A stretch of DNA of 64,000 nt from Archangium violaceum Cb vi76 (GCF_000733295.1 NZ_JPMI01000096.1:1-64000); one strand, 5' to 3'; positions 25,634-35,948 are shown, counted from the first letter of the stretch. The notes: generated by a model not told the origin, from the letters alone. Numbers and translations: made by a program.

Positions 25634-27310
25634 ATGAACCACCCCCTTCTCTCGCGGATGTCCCTGCCCACGCTCCTGCTCTTCGCCCTTTCTTGCGGCA
25701 CGAACGCCTGCACGAGCGCGGCGACCGTACGTCCGGAGCCTCGAGCTGCGTCGACTCCCGTGGAGCCCTGGCGTTACGCGCGGATGGACGTACGGGACAG
25801 CGAAGTCCCCTCCCGTTTCCAGGCACCCCTGCCGGATCTCAGCCGGGGTGAAGAGTACGCCTGGACCTCGGAGCATCCTCCTCGCTCGTTCGTGACGGAT
25901 GCTCTGTGCGCGGGGGACCCCGACATGGGCGAGCGGTTGGTCGCGTCAGTGGATCGAGCAGTGGCCTCGGGCGCCAGCACCTCGGAGGTTGTCAGGGCCT
26001 ACGCGAACCTCTTCTACGATTGCGGTATGGGGCGCTGCGCGTGGGCGCGTGGCGTCGTGCTCGATGCGAAGCGCTCCGCCACCGCGCGCGAGGTGGTGTG
26101 GTTCGGGCTCGCCCGGTGCCAGGAGCCGGAGGTGGAGGCACTCTTCGAGGAGCAGGAGGCTCCCGCCTTCGCCTATGTTTCCTACCTGGACAGACGGCGC
26201 TGGCGTGACTTCCGCTCCTCCACCCCCGTGCCGTTCTCGCCCAGGCTGGAGCGCGCGGCCTCCGAGGTGGTGCGCCGGGAGAAGGAGGCCCCGTTCCTCA
26301 TCAACGCCCGGATGGCCGCCATGTTGCTCGGTGAGACGGATTCTCCGCGCGCGGCGGAAGCGCTCCTGAAGCTCCATGCCGGGGCGGCCGATGCCTCGCT
26401 CCGAGACGACCTCGCGGCGGCGATGTACCGGCAGAGCCACCCCGAGGCACGCGCCCTCTTCCAGGCGCTGTGTGCCCAGGGACGAGAGCCCCTGTGCGAA
26501 CGCGACGAGCGCTCGCGTCCGGAGGTCCCCGCCGACCCGCGCGAACAGTTTCGCCAGGAACTGCTCTCTCCCGGCGAATTCGCACTGCGGGAGGAGGTTC
26601 CGCGCGCCGAGCGCATCGAGTTGCTCGCCAGCCGCGCCAGCGCGCTCTCTGGAGAGGATTGGCACGCGGTCCGCTGCCTCGAAGCCCTCGCGACGCTGTC
26701 GCGCGAGAAGGCCGTGGAAGTGGCGAAGGCGTGGGACTCCCGGCCGTTGCAGGAGGAGATGCGGGACACGGTGCGCGCGCTCACGCGTTTTCCCGCCTCC
26801 GGGGCACTCGGGGCCTATCTGGATGGGCTCGGCCTGAGGGCTGTTCCGGGCAGGCTCATCGCCGAGGAGTCCGCTCTCACCGCGGAGGAGATGCTCCTCT
26901 GGCGAGGACGGGCCCTCGTCTTCGACGTGGAGACGGGCCAGTTCCCCAACGAGCACGACTCCCTGTTGCGGGAACTGGCCGCGCTCGCTCCCGGTGCACT
27001 GTCGGGCGTCCTCTTCGAGGAGGTGCCTCCCACGTTCGAGGAGGAACAGGCTGGCACGGGCACCTACCGGCTCATCGCCTGGGGCGGGGGCAAGCGCTAC
27101 GAGATCAAGGCTCAGTCGTTTGGGGACTGGTACGACCTGGAGGCGGTGCTCTCCTTCCTCAATGCCCTGGCACGGGCGCGGGGCAGCGACGTGCGTTGGA
27201 TTTCATTGGCCACGACCGACCAGGTCGCGCATGTGGTGGCCGGGCCCTCCCAGTCACTCTCCCGTCTGCTGGATTCGGGCCTGGTGCGTACCGGCGACTC
27301 CGATGAATAG
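25634..27310 (+). CDS. Hypothetical lipoprotein with HEAT/TPR-like helical region
   Basis: The 558-residue protein has a lipoprotein-type signal (FALSC, Cys21; a second Cys at 26 makes the exact site ambiguous). The mature part is alpha-helical with repeated Ala/Leu/Arg-rich helices (RAAEALLKLHAGAADASLRD, EALATLSREKAVEVAKAWDS), similar in style to HEAT-type repeats. The last ~110 residues differ, with a mixed alpha/beta look (YRLIAWGGGKRYEIKAQSFG). I do not recognise a family. The ATG at 25634 is chosen because the signal begins there. It stands alone. Confidence 0.6.
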   Translation: MNHPLLSRMSLPTLLLFALSCGTNACTSAATVRPEPRAASTPVEPWRYARMDVRDSEVPSRFQAPLPDLSRGEEYAWTSEHPPRSFVTDALCAGDPDMGERLVASVDRAVASGASTSEVVRAYANLFYDCGMGRCAWARGVVLDAKRSATAREVVWFGLARCQEPEVEALFEEQEAPAFAYVSYLDRRRWRDFRSSTPVPFSPRLERAASEVVRREKEAPFLINARMAAMLLGETDSPRAAEALLKLHAGAADASLRDDLAAAMYRQSHPEARALFQALCAQGREPLCERDERSRPEVPADPREQFRQELLSPGEFALREEVPRAERIELLASRASALSGEDWHAVRCLEALATLSREKAVEVAKAWDSRPLQEEMRDTVRALTRFPASGALGAYLDGLGLRAVPGRLIAEESALTAEEMLLWRGRALVFDVETGQFPNEHDSLLRELAALAPGALSGVLFEEVPPTFEEEQAGTGTYRLIAWGGGKRYEIKAQSFGDWYDLEAVLSFLNALARARGSDVRWISLATTDQVAHVVAGPSQSLSRLLDSGLVRTGDSDE

Positions 27311-27475
27311 GTCCTCCAACAGCTCCAGCAAGAGGGCGCCACGCTCGCGGAGTAACCCGGATTCATTTTTGGCGTAGGCGCTTGCAGGGCAACCGGGCGG
27401 GCGAGGGCTGGCCGGGCGGGCCCTGCCTCCCCGGGCGTTGGGAGCTTCCCCACCCTCACAAGGCGGAGGGATGGC

Positions 27476-28828
27476 ATGCGAATGGACCCGGCTCACGAGG
27501 CGAAGGTCGAGCGGATCGCTCGGCAGTTGCGGCGGCGGACGAGCACGCGGCCCGTGTCCTTCAAGAAGAAGACGCCGCCGCATCAGGTGCCCAAGCGCTA
27601 CGACCAGCGCCGTGGCGACGAGAAGATCGACTTGAGCGACCTCGATCAGATTCTCGAGATCGATCCCGTGGCGATGACGTGCACGGCCGAGCCCGCGGTC
27701 ACCTTCGAGGAGGTGGTCCGCGCGACGTGGCGCCACGGGCTCGTGCCCATCATCGTCCCCGAGCACAAGACCATCACCCTGGGCGGCGCCGTCGCGGGGT
27801 GCTCCATCGAGTCCATGTCCTTTCGTGAGGGGGGCTTCCACGACACGTGTGTGGAGTACGAGCTCATCACCGCGAAGGGCGACGTGCTGCGCTGCTCTCC
27901 TCGGGAGAACCCGCTCGTCTTCCAGATGCTCCACGGCTCGTTCGGGACGCTCGGCGTGCTCTCGAAGCTGAAGTTCAAGCTCATCCGCGCCGCGCCCTAC
28001 GTGCACGTGACGTACGAGACGTACGCCACGCTCGAGGCCTTCCAGCAGGCCATCTGGCGCCACTTCACCGCCCAGGAGGTGGATTACCTCGACGGGCAGA
28101 TCTTCTCTCCGACCCAGCACGTGTTGTGCGTGGGCCGCTTCGCGGAGCGCGCCCCGTACGTGAGCCGCTATGACTGGCTCAAGGCGTATTGCGAGAGCAT
28201 CCCTCGCCGGGCGGAGGACTACCTCACGCTCTACGACTACCTCTACCGCTACGACCGGGGCGTCACCCACGTCTCGCCCAGGAGCCTCGTGGGCCGGGCG
28301 TTGTTCGGCAAGCTGGTGCACTCGGACAGCGTGCTGAGGGCCGCGGAGCGCTTCCACCGCTTCCTGCCGAAGAAGAACCCACCGGTCATCGTGGACGTGT
28401 TCATTCCATTCTCGCGCACGGCCGAGTTCATGGACTGGTACCACCGCGAGATGCACTTCTACCCGGTGTGGTGCGTGCCCTACCGGCGCATGCGGGACTA
28501 CGAATGGCAGACGCCCCGCTGGTGGGCCGGTGTGAAGGATCCCCTGTTCCTGGACCTCGCGGTCTACGGGCTCGAGCAGCAGCCGGGCCGCAATGTCTAC
28601 AAGGAGTTCGAGGACGAGCTGCAGCGGGTCAACGGCACCAAGACGCTCATCTCCTACAACTACTACGACGAGCAGACCTTCTGGAGCATCTGGAACAAGG
28701 AGACCTGGCAGGCCGTGAAACGGCTGACGGACCCGGACAACGTCTTCCGCGATCTCTACACGAAGACGTGCCAGGCGGCGTTCGGGCCGCGGGAGCAACC
28801 GCCCGGCGCCGGGGCCACGGTGCACTGA
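27476..28828 (+). CDS. FAD-binding oxidoreductase resembling DHCR24 (delta24-sterol reductase)
   Basis: The 450-residue flavoprotein has a PCMH-type FAD domain at about 60-185 with VTFEEVVRATWRHGLVPII, ITLGGAVAGCSIES and HGSFGTLGVL, the last two being flavin-contact loops. The following part (VDYLDGQIFSP, and YEWQTPRWWAG near residue 340) resembles DHCR24, which reduces the sterol side-chain double bond. Some myxobacteria make sterols, so a sterol or other isoprenoid substrate is reasonable, but DHCR24-like proteins also occur in sugar or lipid oxidations. There is no N-terminal membrane anchor. GGAGGGAT precedes the ATG at 27476; ATG 27482 is an alternative. It is monocistronic. Confidence 0.75.
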   Translation: MRMDPAHEAKVERIARQLRRRTSTRPVSFKKKTPPHQVPKRYDQRRGDEKIDLSDLDQILEIDPVAMTCTAEPAVTFEEVVRATWRHGLVPIIVPEHKTITLGGAVAGCSIESMSFREGGFHDTCVEYELITAKGDVLRCSPRENPLVFQMLHGSFGTLGVLSKLKFKLIRAAPYVHVTYETYATLEAFQQAIWRHFTAQEVDYLDGQIFSPTQHVLCVGRFAERAPYVSRYDWLKAYCESIPRRAEDYLTLYDYLYRYDRGVTHVSPRSLVGRALFGKLVHSDSVLRAAERFHRFLPKKNPPVIVDVFIPFSRTAEFMDWYHREMHFYPVWCVPYRRMRDYEWQTPRWWAGVKDPLFLDLAVYGLEQQPGRNVYKEFEDELQRVNGTKTLISYNYYDEQTFWSIWNKETWQAVKRLTDPDNVFRDLYTKTCQAAFGPREQPPGAGATVH

Positions 28829-28847
28829 GGCCCCGGCGGGTGTGCGC

Positions 28848-29420
28848 TCAGCCCTTCTTGGCCGGGCTCACGGGCACGGAGACCTGCGTGTTCTCCCACG
28901 AGATGTTCAGCGCGGAGCCCTTCTCGTCGAAGGCGATGGTGAGGGCCTCGTAGGTGTCCGCGCTCTTCGTCGCGGGCACGTCCACGCGCAGGACGTCATT
29001 GTCCTTGTTGTACTTGTAGGCGCCCCACTGGCCGACGTCCTTGTTGACGATGAGCGTCCACTTGTCCGCCTGGGGAATGGTGAAGAGCGAGTAGGTGCCC
29101 GCCGGGAGCTTCTTGCCCGCGAGCTCGATGTCGCTCGTCGCGGTCAGCTCCGTGGCGGCGTTCGCGCCCAGGCGCCACACCTCGCCATAGGGCACCAGCT
29201 TGCCGAAGATGACCCGCTTCTGGCCCGTCTTCGGATCCTGGATGCGGGGCGAGTGGTACGTCACCTTCACGTACGTGGTGTCATCCAGCTTCTTCGCCGC
29301 CATCTGCATGGGGCTGACGGGAGCCTTCGCGGGCGGAATGCTCTTCTGCGCCAGCGCGGGGGTCACGGCCAGGAAGACGAGCGCGGCCAGGGTCGGAAGG
29401 GTGAGTCGGTGGTTCATCAT
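28848..29420 (-). CDS. Secreted DUF2911 protein
   Basis: The 190-residue product has a signal peptide (cleavage near ALAQK) and carries the DUF2911 patterns VKVTYHSPRIQDP, GKLVPYGEVWRLGANAATEL and LPAGTYSLFTIP. The fold is a small beta-rich domain of unknown function, common in secreted proteins of Bacteroidetes and myxobacteria. YGEVWR and the GANAAT stretch are the most conserved. It is convergent with the FAD oxidoreductase and follows the GNAT gene by 30 bp on the same strand, possibly co-transcribed. Confidence 0.83.
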   Translation of the reverse strand: MMNHRLTLPTLAALVFLAVTPALAQKSIPPAKAPVSPMQMAAKKLDDTTYVKVTYHSPRIQDPKTGQKRVIFGKLVPYGEVWRLGANAATELTATSDIELAGKKLPAGTYSLFTIPQADKWTLIVNKDVGQWGAYKYNKDNDVLRVDVPATKSADTYEALTIAFDEKGSALNISWENTQVSVPVSPAKKG

Positions 29421-29450
29421 GGGTGATGCCCTCTTGGGTGAAGAGACAAA

Positions 29451-30029
29451 CTACCGTGCGTCGTCACGCAGGCCCAGCACGACGACGGCCCACTCGTCCG
29501 TGGCGTCCTGGTAGGTCTTGATGGGCTCGAAACCCGCGCGGAGGTGGGCCCGCATGGAGCGCGTGTTGCGTGTGGCCACCTCCGTCACCGTGCAGTCGAA
29601 ACGCGCACCGTAGCTCGCGCGGTGCTCGCGGTAGAGCGCGTCGAACACGCCCTGTCCTCGCCAGGCCTCGGCCACGCACACCTGGCCCATGACGTAATAG
29701 CGGGACTCGCTCAGCGGCCGTCCACGCCAGCTCAGCGTCTCCAGGAGCTGGAACATGGGCTCCAGGATGGGAACGAAGGCGCGCGCCTCCACCGGCATCA
29801 CCAGCGCATAGCCCACGAGCGTCTCGCCATCCTTCGCGATGACGCTGGGCGCGAGCGCGTGCATCCGCTCCAGTACGTCCAGCGTATGGGCCACGGTGAG
29901 GAAGCCCTGGCTCATGGCCCGCTCGGCGGAGACGTGGTCGCGCAGGTTGACGGCCTGCAATTGGAGGATCTGCTCCAACTCCTCGCGGCGCGTGACGAGG
30001 CAGGTTCGTGGCGCGGTCGACGGCGTCAT
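29451..30029 (-). CDS. GNAT-family N-acetyltransferase
   Basis: A 192-residue cytoplasmic acyltransferase. The acetyl-CoA site is QVCVAEAWRGQGVFDALYRE (motif A, with R-G-Q-G-V in place of the usual RGxGxG/A), and TRNTRSMRAHLRAGFEPIKT is motif B. The substrate is not evident; NxRSxxxxxxxGF is the general form for small-molecule or protein amine acetylation. It is followed closely by the DUF2911 gene. Confidence 0.82.
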   Translation of the reverse strand: MTPSTAPRTCLVTRREELEQILQLQAVNLRDHVSAERAMSQGFLTVAHTLDVLERMHALAPSVIAKDGETLVGYALVMPVEARAFVPILEPMFQLLETLSWRGRPLSESRYYVMGQVCVAEAWRGQGVFDALYREHRASYGARFDCTVTEVATRNTRSMRAHLRAGFEPIKTYQDATDEWAVVVLGLRDDAR

Positions 30030-30113
30030 GGAGCCCGGTCTTTAATGCCGGAGTCCCGCCCATGTCACGCCCCGCGTGCGTGAAACCGTGCCGCCCACTC
30101 CCTGAGTGTGACG

Positions 30114-31250
<1,137 letters not shown>

Positions 31251-31266
31251 CCTGGAGGAACTCCTT

Positions 31267-31779
31267 TCACTCGAGGAACACGGGCAGGCGTCCCACGTGG
31301 CACATGTTGCAGGCACCCGAGGCCGTGGAGAAGGGCATGAAATTATAGGCCTCGGAGGTGGCGTTCATCACCTTCGGGAAGAGGGGCGTGTCCGGCAACG
31401 GCACCGGCTCGGTGGTGTAGAAGTTGCCGTTCGTGTCGGCCTCCAGCGTGAGCACGACGGTGCCTCCACCGTTGCGCTCCGTGGTCATGAGCAGGGTGGT
31501 GTTGGGGTTGGGCCGGCGTTCGCCCGTGACGGCCGTGCCCGCCACGGTGAAGCGGCCCGGCCCCAGGCCGTTGGGCCCATGGCACGCCATGCAGTTCTCG
31601 CCCGCCCGGTGGCTGGTGCCGTTGCGCTGGCTCTTCATCGGGACGTCCAGGGAGGCCGGGCGCTCCACGGGCGCCGGTGGCGTGGGCGGCGGCTCGTCCC
31701 CCGGGTCACACGCGGGCGTCAGGGCCGCCAGCGCGAGCAGGGACAGGGTCCTGGCGAGGGGACGGAGTGGGGTGTGCAT
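31267..31779 (-). CDS. Lipoprotein with two CxxCH haem sites, between mbnP and mbnH
   Basis: This 170-residue lipoprotein (lipobox LTPAC, Cys24) has Cys63-Met-Ala-Cys-His67 and Cys157-Asn-Met-Cys-His161, two typical c-haem attachment sites with about 90 residues between them. The region between reads as beta-rich (GRFTVAGTAVTG, TVVLTLEADTNGNFY). I do not recognise a named family. It starts 19 bp after the mbnP stop and ends 16 bp before mbnH, so all three are co-transcribed, and an electron carrier for the MbnH haems is the natural inference. Confidence 0.75.
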   Translation of the reverse strand: MHTPLRPLARTLSLLALAALTPACDPGDEPPPTPPAPVERPASLDVPMKSQRNGTSHRAGENCMACHGPNGLGPGRFTVAGTAVTGERRPNPNTTLLMTTERNGGGTVVLTLEADTNGNFYTTEPVPLPDTPLFPKVMNATSEAYNFMPFSTASGACNMCHVGRLPVFLE

Positions 31780-31798
31780 GGGCGTGCCTTCTCTCGGT

Positions 31799-32659
31799 TC
31801 AGCGGACGCGGATGAAGGAGGCGGGCACCTCCCGCGGCGAACCTTCCGCCGTCAGGCCCACCTGGGAGAAGAGCGCGGCGCACTCGGGATCGGAGAGGCT
31901 CGACATGCAGCCGGCGATGTTGTCCGTCTTGAAGTCCACGGAGTGGTCGAGGTCGGAGTCGGCATAGAGGGCCGCGAGGTCGAGCACCACCTGATTGGCC
32001 TCGGGGTCGAAGCCGCTCAGGGCCACGGTCGACTGGTTGGTGGAGGCGCAGGTGTAGCCCTCGGCCGTGCTGCCGGTGCAGCCGGACGCGCCCAGGTGGA
32101 AGAACCAGGTGGCGTTCTTCGTGCTGCGCACATCCAGGCGCACGAACTTGTAGCCGCCCTTCCAGCTCCACCACATGCCCGGGGAGTTGAGCGGAGCCGG
32201 AGCGGTGGCGCCGTCCAGGTGGTTCTGTTCCTCGGGGAGCCCCACCTTGAACTCGAGGCCGGTGTAGTCATTGAAGTCCGGTGCGCGGCCCACCACCTCC
32301 ATGCGCGTCTCGGGGCTGCCGGTGTCACAGGTGCCGGTGCCGTCCTCGAAGTCGAGCAGGGCGATGGCGTCGCGCTGCCACGTGCCGTCCTGGTCCAGCT
32401 TCAGCGCGTGCTTCTCCCCGTTGGCGCGCACGAGCGTGACGTCCCGCACGTACATCTTGAACTCGAGCAGCTCGATGGTGGTGCCCGTCTTGCCGATGTT
32501 GGGGTAGCTGGCGGAGCAGCTCAGGGGCTGGGTGCCCACCTGGGGGCTGAAGCGCACGGAGAACTTCTTCTCCGCGGAGCCGTCGCCTCCACACGCCTGG
32601 AGCAAGGGGAGGGCGGACAGGAGGAACAGCGCCGGCAGAGGCCTCTTCAGGAGCTTCAT
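31799..32659 (-). CDS. mbnP: MbnP-family copper-binding lipoprotein
   Basis: The 286-residue protein starts at the ATG at 32659 with lipobox LLQAC (Cys23). It belongs to the MbnP group, earlier called the four-Cys motif protein of the metallo-mystery pair: Cys48, Cys110, Cys193 and Cys203 plus a later C-M-S-S...C pair, with FSVRFSPQVGTQPLSC at the start and EFKMYVRDVTLV following. The Trp-rich segment MWWSWKGGYKFVRLD (Trp162, 163 and 165) includes the position that MbnH converts to kynurenine in methanotrophs. It heads a three-gene operon. No methanobactin genes are near, so the role is probably general copper handling. Confidence 0.85.
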   Translation of the reverse strand: MKLLKRPLPALFLLSALPLLQACGGDGSAEKKFSVRFSPQVGTQPLSCSASYPNIGKTGTTIELLEFKMYVRDVTLVRANGEKHALKLDQDGTWQRDAIALLDFEDGTGTCDTGSPETRMEVVGRAPDFNDYTGLEFKVGLPEEQNHLDGATAPAPLNSPGMWWSWKGGYKFVRLDVRSTKNATWFFHLGASGCTGSTAEGYTCASTNQSTVALSGFDPEANQVVLDLAALYADSDLDHSVDFKTDNIAGCMSSLSDPECAALFSQVGLTAEGSPREVPASFIRVR

Positions 32660-32840
32660 CTTCCACCTCGGAATGCGCTGGACGTGGCCAGCGGAGCAGG
32701 TGATGCCAGCCATAGCAGGGGCGGATCCACCCGCTCGTGCGGCATTGTGTCGCATCGTCCCACGGGGCCATCGCTCCCGAGCAGGGACTCCCCGAGTTGT
32801 TCACCTTCTTAAAGCCCGAGAGATGCTGAGCTTGCTTGCT

Positions 32841-33767
32841 CTACGGATAGCGAACGGGCGCGGGCTCCTCGGGCAGCGGGATGAACTCCGTCTCCTGCGG
32901 GACCCGGGCGAAGCGTCCGGCCTTCCAGTCCGCCTTCGCCTCCTCCAGCCGCTCCTTCGAGCTCGAGACGAAGTTCCAGAAGATGTAGCGGGGACCGTCC
33001 ATCGGCTCGCCGCCGAGGAAGGCCATCCGCACCGGCGAGGAAGCCCTCACCGCGATCTCGCTCCCAGGGCGGAACACGAGCAGCTCACCCGCGTTGAACT
33101 CCGTCCCGTCGAGCTCCACCGTGCCCTCGGCGAGGTAGAGGGCTCGCTCCTCGTGCTCGGCCGGCAGCACCAGGCCCGCGCCTTCCTGCAGCGCCAGGTC
33201 CGCGTAGAACATGTCCGAGAGCGTCTTCACCGGCGAGCGCTTGCCGTAGAGCGCTCCCGCGATCAGGTGCATCCTCACGCCCTCGCCCTCGTGGAAGGGC
33301 ATCGTGTCGGCGGCGTGGTGGATGAAGGCGGGCTCCGTCTCCTCGTACTTCTTCGGGAGCGCCACCCACGCCTGCAGGCCGAAGAGCTTCCCGCCCGCGG
33401 CCCGCGTCTCGGGGGCCGTGCGCTCGGAGTGGACGATGCCTCGTCCCGCCGTCATCCAGTTCACCTCGCCGGGCCGGATGGGCTGCACCACCCCGAGACT
33501 GTCCCGGTGGAGGATCTCCCCATCGAAGAGGTAGGTGACGGTGGCCAGGCCAATGTGCGGGTGCGGCCTCACGTCCAACCCATGGCCCGCTCGCAACACC
33601 GCCGGCCCCATCTGGTCGAGGAAGATGAAGGGCCCCACCATCCGGCGCTGCGCCGAGGGCAGCGCCCGCCGCACCTCGAATCCGTCGCCCAGGTCCCGCG
33701 TGCGGGTGACGATGAGCGTCTCCAGCTCCGGGTGCTGCCTCGTGTCGCTCGTGTCTTCCCTGCTCAT
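32841..33767 (-). CDS. Pirin-family protein
   Basis: The 308-residue double-cupin protein matches pirin: [20 protein letters not shown] with metal-binding His residues, [28 protein letters not shown] with further ligands, and a C-terminal cupin ending [14 protein letters not shown]. Pirins are mononuclear iron proteins, some with quercetin dioxygenase activity and some that bind regulators; activity cannot be told here. Ribosome site AGGAGGAG lies before the ATG at 33767. The 104-bp gap upstream to the LysR gene contains a 16-bp near-dyad also found beyond that gene, so it is probably under LysR control. Confidence 0.88.
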   Translation of the reverse strand: MSREDTSDTRQHPELETLIVTRTRDLGDGFEVRRALPSAQRRMVGPFIFLDQMGPAVLRAGHGLDVRPHPHIGLATVTYLFDGEILHRDSLGVVQPIRPGEVNWMTAGRGIVHSERTAPETRAAGGKLFGLQAWVALPKKYEETEPAFIHHAADTMPFHEGEGVRMHLIAGALYGKRSPVKTLSDMFYADLALQEGAGLVLPAEHEERALYLAEGTVELDGTEFNAGELLVFRPGSEIAVRASSPVRMAFLGGEPMDGPRYIFWNFVSSSKERLEEAKADWKAGRFARVPQETEFIPLPEEPAPVRYP

Positions 33768-33841
33768 GCGTTGCTCCTCCTGTGACGCCCATCCTGTGGC
33801 CGTCGGCCGTTCCGCGTTAGCCCCCCATCATGGGACACATT

Positions 33842-33857
33842 GTTCCATGGGTGGAAT
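33842..33857. promoter_or_regulatory. Candidate LysR operator upstream of pirin
   Basis: GTTCCATGGGTGGAAT is a 6+4+6 interrupted dyad with one mismatch. It is identical over 15 of 16 bases to 34788-34803, lies about 75 bp before the pirin start and overlaps no coding sequence. Confidence 0.6.
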
Positions 33858-33871
33858 CGGGGGCGCCGCCG

Positions 33872-34765
33872 TCACGGTGTCCCCGCCTGGTTCTCGGGCC
33901 AGCGTTCGCGCAGGAAGTCCACGAAGGCCATCACCTTGGGCGAATGGTGCCGGGTGCTCGGATAGACGGCGTGCACCGGCGCGCCAGAGGAGCTCCAGTC
34001 CGGCAGCAGGCGGCGCAAGCGTCCCGTGGTGAGGTCCGTGTCGGAGGGTTGGGTGGGCACGAGCGCGATCCCCGCGCCCGCCACCGCCACCGCCCGCAGC
34101 ATGTCGGGCTCGTTCACCACGAGCCGCGCCCGGACGGACACCTGGACCGATTTGTTTCCCGAGTGCAGGGTCCAGGCGTTCCCCTCCATCCCCGCGCCGA
34201 AGACGAGGCAGTCGTGCCGCTCGAGGTCCTTGGGGCTCTTGGGGACTCCCCGCTCCTGGAGGTAGCTCGGGGCCGCCACCACGACGCGCTCGACGTTTCC
34301 GAGCTTGCGGGCGATGAGCGAGGAATCGGCCAGCCGTCCCGCGCGCACCGCCAGGTCGAATCCCTCCTGCATCAGGTCCACCGAGCGGTCCGTGCACACC
34401 AGCTCCACCTGCACCTCGGGGTAGCGCTTCAGGAACTCCGCGACGATCGGCCCCAGGAAGCTGAAGGTGAGCGGCGCCGTCACCCGGAGCAGCCCGTGCG
34501 GCGCGGACTGCATGCGCGTGACGGCCAGCTCGGCCAGCTCCGCCTCGGCCACGATGCGCGCGCAGTGCTCGTAGTAGGCCTGCCCCACGTCCGTGAGCCG
34601 CAGCTTGCGGGTCGTGCGCTGCAGCAGCTGCGCGCCTACCCGCTCCTCGAGCTCGGACACCTTCCGGCTGACGGTGGACTTGGGCATCCGCAGCCCGCGC
34701 GCCGCCACCGTGAAGCTGCCGGCCTGCACCACCTTGGCGAAGACGAGGAGCTCGTTGAGGTCCAT
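33872..34765 (-). CDS. LysR-family transcriptional regulator
   Basis: The 297-residue regulator has an N-terminal winged helix-turn-helix (MDLNELLVFAKVVQAGSFTV, LRMPKSTVSRKVSELEERVG) and a C-terminal two-lobe effector domain (GLLRVTAPLTFSFLGPIVAE, and VDLMQEGFDLAVRAGRLADS). It resembles the CrgA/AaeR-like subgroup. It lies between pirin and yceI, with identical dyads on both sides, and is divergent from yceI-osmC as expected for LysR circuits. Pirin, YceI and OsmC suggest an oxidative or electrophile signal; the ligand is unknown. Confidence 0.88.
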   Translation of the reverse strand: MDLNELLVFAKVVQAGSFTVAARGLRMPKSTVSRKVSELEERVGAQLLQRTTRKLRLTDVGQAYYEHCARIVAEAELAELAVTRMQSAPHGLLRVTAPLTFSFLGPIVAEFLKRYPEVQVELVCTDRSVDLMQEGFDLAVRAGRLADSSLIARKLGNVERVVVAAPSYLQERGVPKSPKDLERHDCLVFGAGMEGNAWTLHSGNKSVQVSVRARLVVNEPDMLRAVAVAGAGIALVPTQPSDTDLTTGRLRRLLPDWSSSGAPVHAVYPSTRHHSPKVMAFVDFLRERWPENQAGTP

Positions 34766-34787
34766 GTCGGGTCCCGTTCCCGTGTTT

Positions 34788-34803
34788 GTTCCATGGGTGG
34801 AAC
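34788..34803. promoter_or_regulatory. Candidate LysR operator between lysR and yceI
   Basis: GTTCCATGGGTGGAAC is a perfect 6-bp inverted repeat with a 4-nt spacer, 23 bp before the lysR start and about 90 bp before yceI. A copy differing by one base lies upstream of pirin. Confidence 0.65.
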
Positions 34804-34894
34804 AGTTCTTCCAGTCCGCCCCATCTAATCAGGGCCACTGGCCACCGCTACCTTCTGCTTCGTCAACAACGCCTCACCGGCAAGGAACACGAAC

Positions 34895-35446
34895 ATGGCC
34901 AACGCGACCTGGAATATCGACACCACCCACTCCGGCATCCACTTCTCCGTCCGCCACATGGTCATCTCCAAGGTGCGCGGCAGCTTCCGGAAGTTCAGCG
35001 GCTCGGTGTCGCTGGACGAGCAGGACCCCACCGCCTCCTCGGTCTCCGTCCGCATCGACACGGCCAGCATCGACACCGGTGTCCAGCAGCGCGATGACCA
35101 CCTGCGCTCGCCGGACTTCTTCGACGCGGAGAAGTTCCCCGTCATCTCCTTCGAGAGCACGAAGGTGGAGAAGTCCCCGGACAGCGGCCTCCGGGTGACC
35201 GGCAAGCTGACCATCCGGGACATCACCCGCGAGGTGGTGCTCGAGGCCGAGCAGCTCGGCGTCGGCAAGGATCCCTGGGGCAACATCAAGGCCGCCTTCG
35301 AGGCGAAGACCTCCATCGACCGCCGGGACTTCGGCCTGAAGTGGAACCAGGCGCTCGAGACCGGCGGCGTCCTCGTCGGCGAGAAGATCGAGATCGCGCT
35401 CGAGATCCAGGCGGTCAAGGCCCAGATCGCCGAGAAGGCGGCCTGA
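34895..35446 (+). CDS. YceI-family lipocalin-like protein
   Basis: YceI proteins are lipocalin-fold barrels that bind isoprenoids or other lipids. The 183-residue protein begins MANATWNIDTTHSGIHFSVR and has the family stretches RGSFRKFSGSVSLDE, RDDHLRSPDFFDAEKFPVIS and RREDFGLKW-like RRDFGLKWN. Unlike many relatives it has no signal peptide, so it is cytoplasmic. It leads the yceI-osmC unit (51 bp apart), opposite lysR. Alternatives are unlikely given the clear motifs. Confidence 0.88.
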   Translation: MANATWNIDTTHSGIHFSVRHMVISKVRGSFRKFSGSVSLDEQDPTASSVSVRIDTASIDTGVQQRDDHLRSPDFFDAEKFPVISFESTKVEKSPDSGLRVTGKLTIRDITREVVLEAEQLGVGKDPWGNIKAAFEAKTSIDRRDFGLKWNQALETGGVLVGEKIEIALEIQAVKAQIAEKAA

Positions 35447-35497
35447 GCCGGCGTCAAGGTCCCGGAGCGCCCACCCTCAGCAGGAGAAGGAGACACC

Positions 35498-35914
35498 ATG
35501 TCCATCGAGAGCCAGACCGAGCGGAGCGGCGCGTTTCGCCAGGTCATCCGCGTCGGCGAGCACACCTTCCACGCCGATGTCGCTCCCTCGCTCGGGGGCC
35601 AGGGCTCCGCTCCGGGACCCCACGACTACTTCGATGCCTCGCTCGCGGCCTGCAAGACGCTGACGGCCCACTGGTACGCGAAGAAGCATGGCATCTCCCT
35701 GGAGCGCGTCGAGACCCACATCGAGCGCGACGACTCGAAGGAGCGGCAGGGCACCTACGTGCTCAAGGTGAAGCTCGCGTTCCATGGCGCGCTGTCCCAG
35801 CAGGACAGGCAGCGGCTCCATGCCGCGGTCGCCCAGTGCCCCGTCCACAAGCTCATGACCACCACCACCGTGGAGGTCGTGACGGAGCCCCTCGAGGCCG
35901 GAGAGACCCCGTAA
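35498..35914 (+). CDS. OsmC-family peroxiredoxin-like protein
   Basis: OsmC/Ohr proteins reduce organic hydroperoxides with two cysteines. The 138-residue protein has Cys52 in DASLAACKTL and Cys114 in VAQCPVHK, the expected pair, with the conserved Arg/Glu region SGAFRQVIRV at the N-terminus. It reads as the OsmC side of the family rather than Ohr. AGGAGAAGGAG precedes the ATG at 35498. The gene follows yceI on the same strand, and its mRNA would run into the palindrome plus T-run at 35949-35984, a good terminator. Confidence 0.88.
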   Translation: MSIESQTERSGAFRQVIRVGEHTFHADVAPSLGGQGSAPGPHDYFDASLAACKTLTAHWYAKKHGISLERVETHIERDDSKERQGTYVLKVKLAFHGALSQQDRQRLHAAVAQCPVHKLMTTTTVEVVTEPLEAGETP

Positions 35915-35948
35915 CAATGGCCTGTCAGGGTGGGGCACTCGTGGGTGG

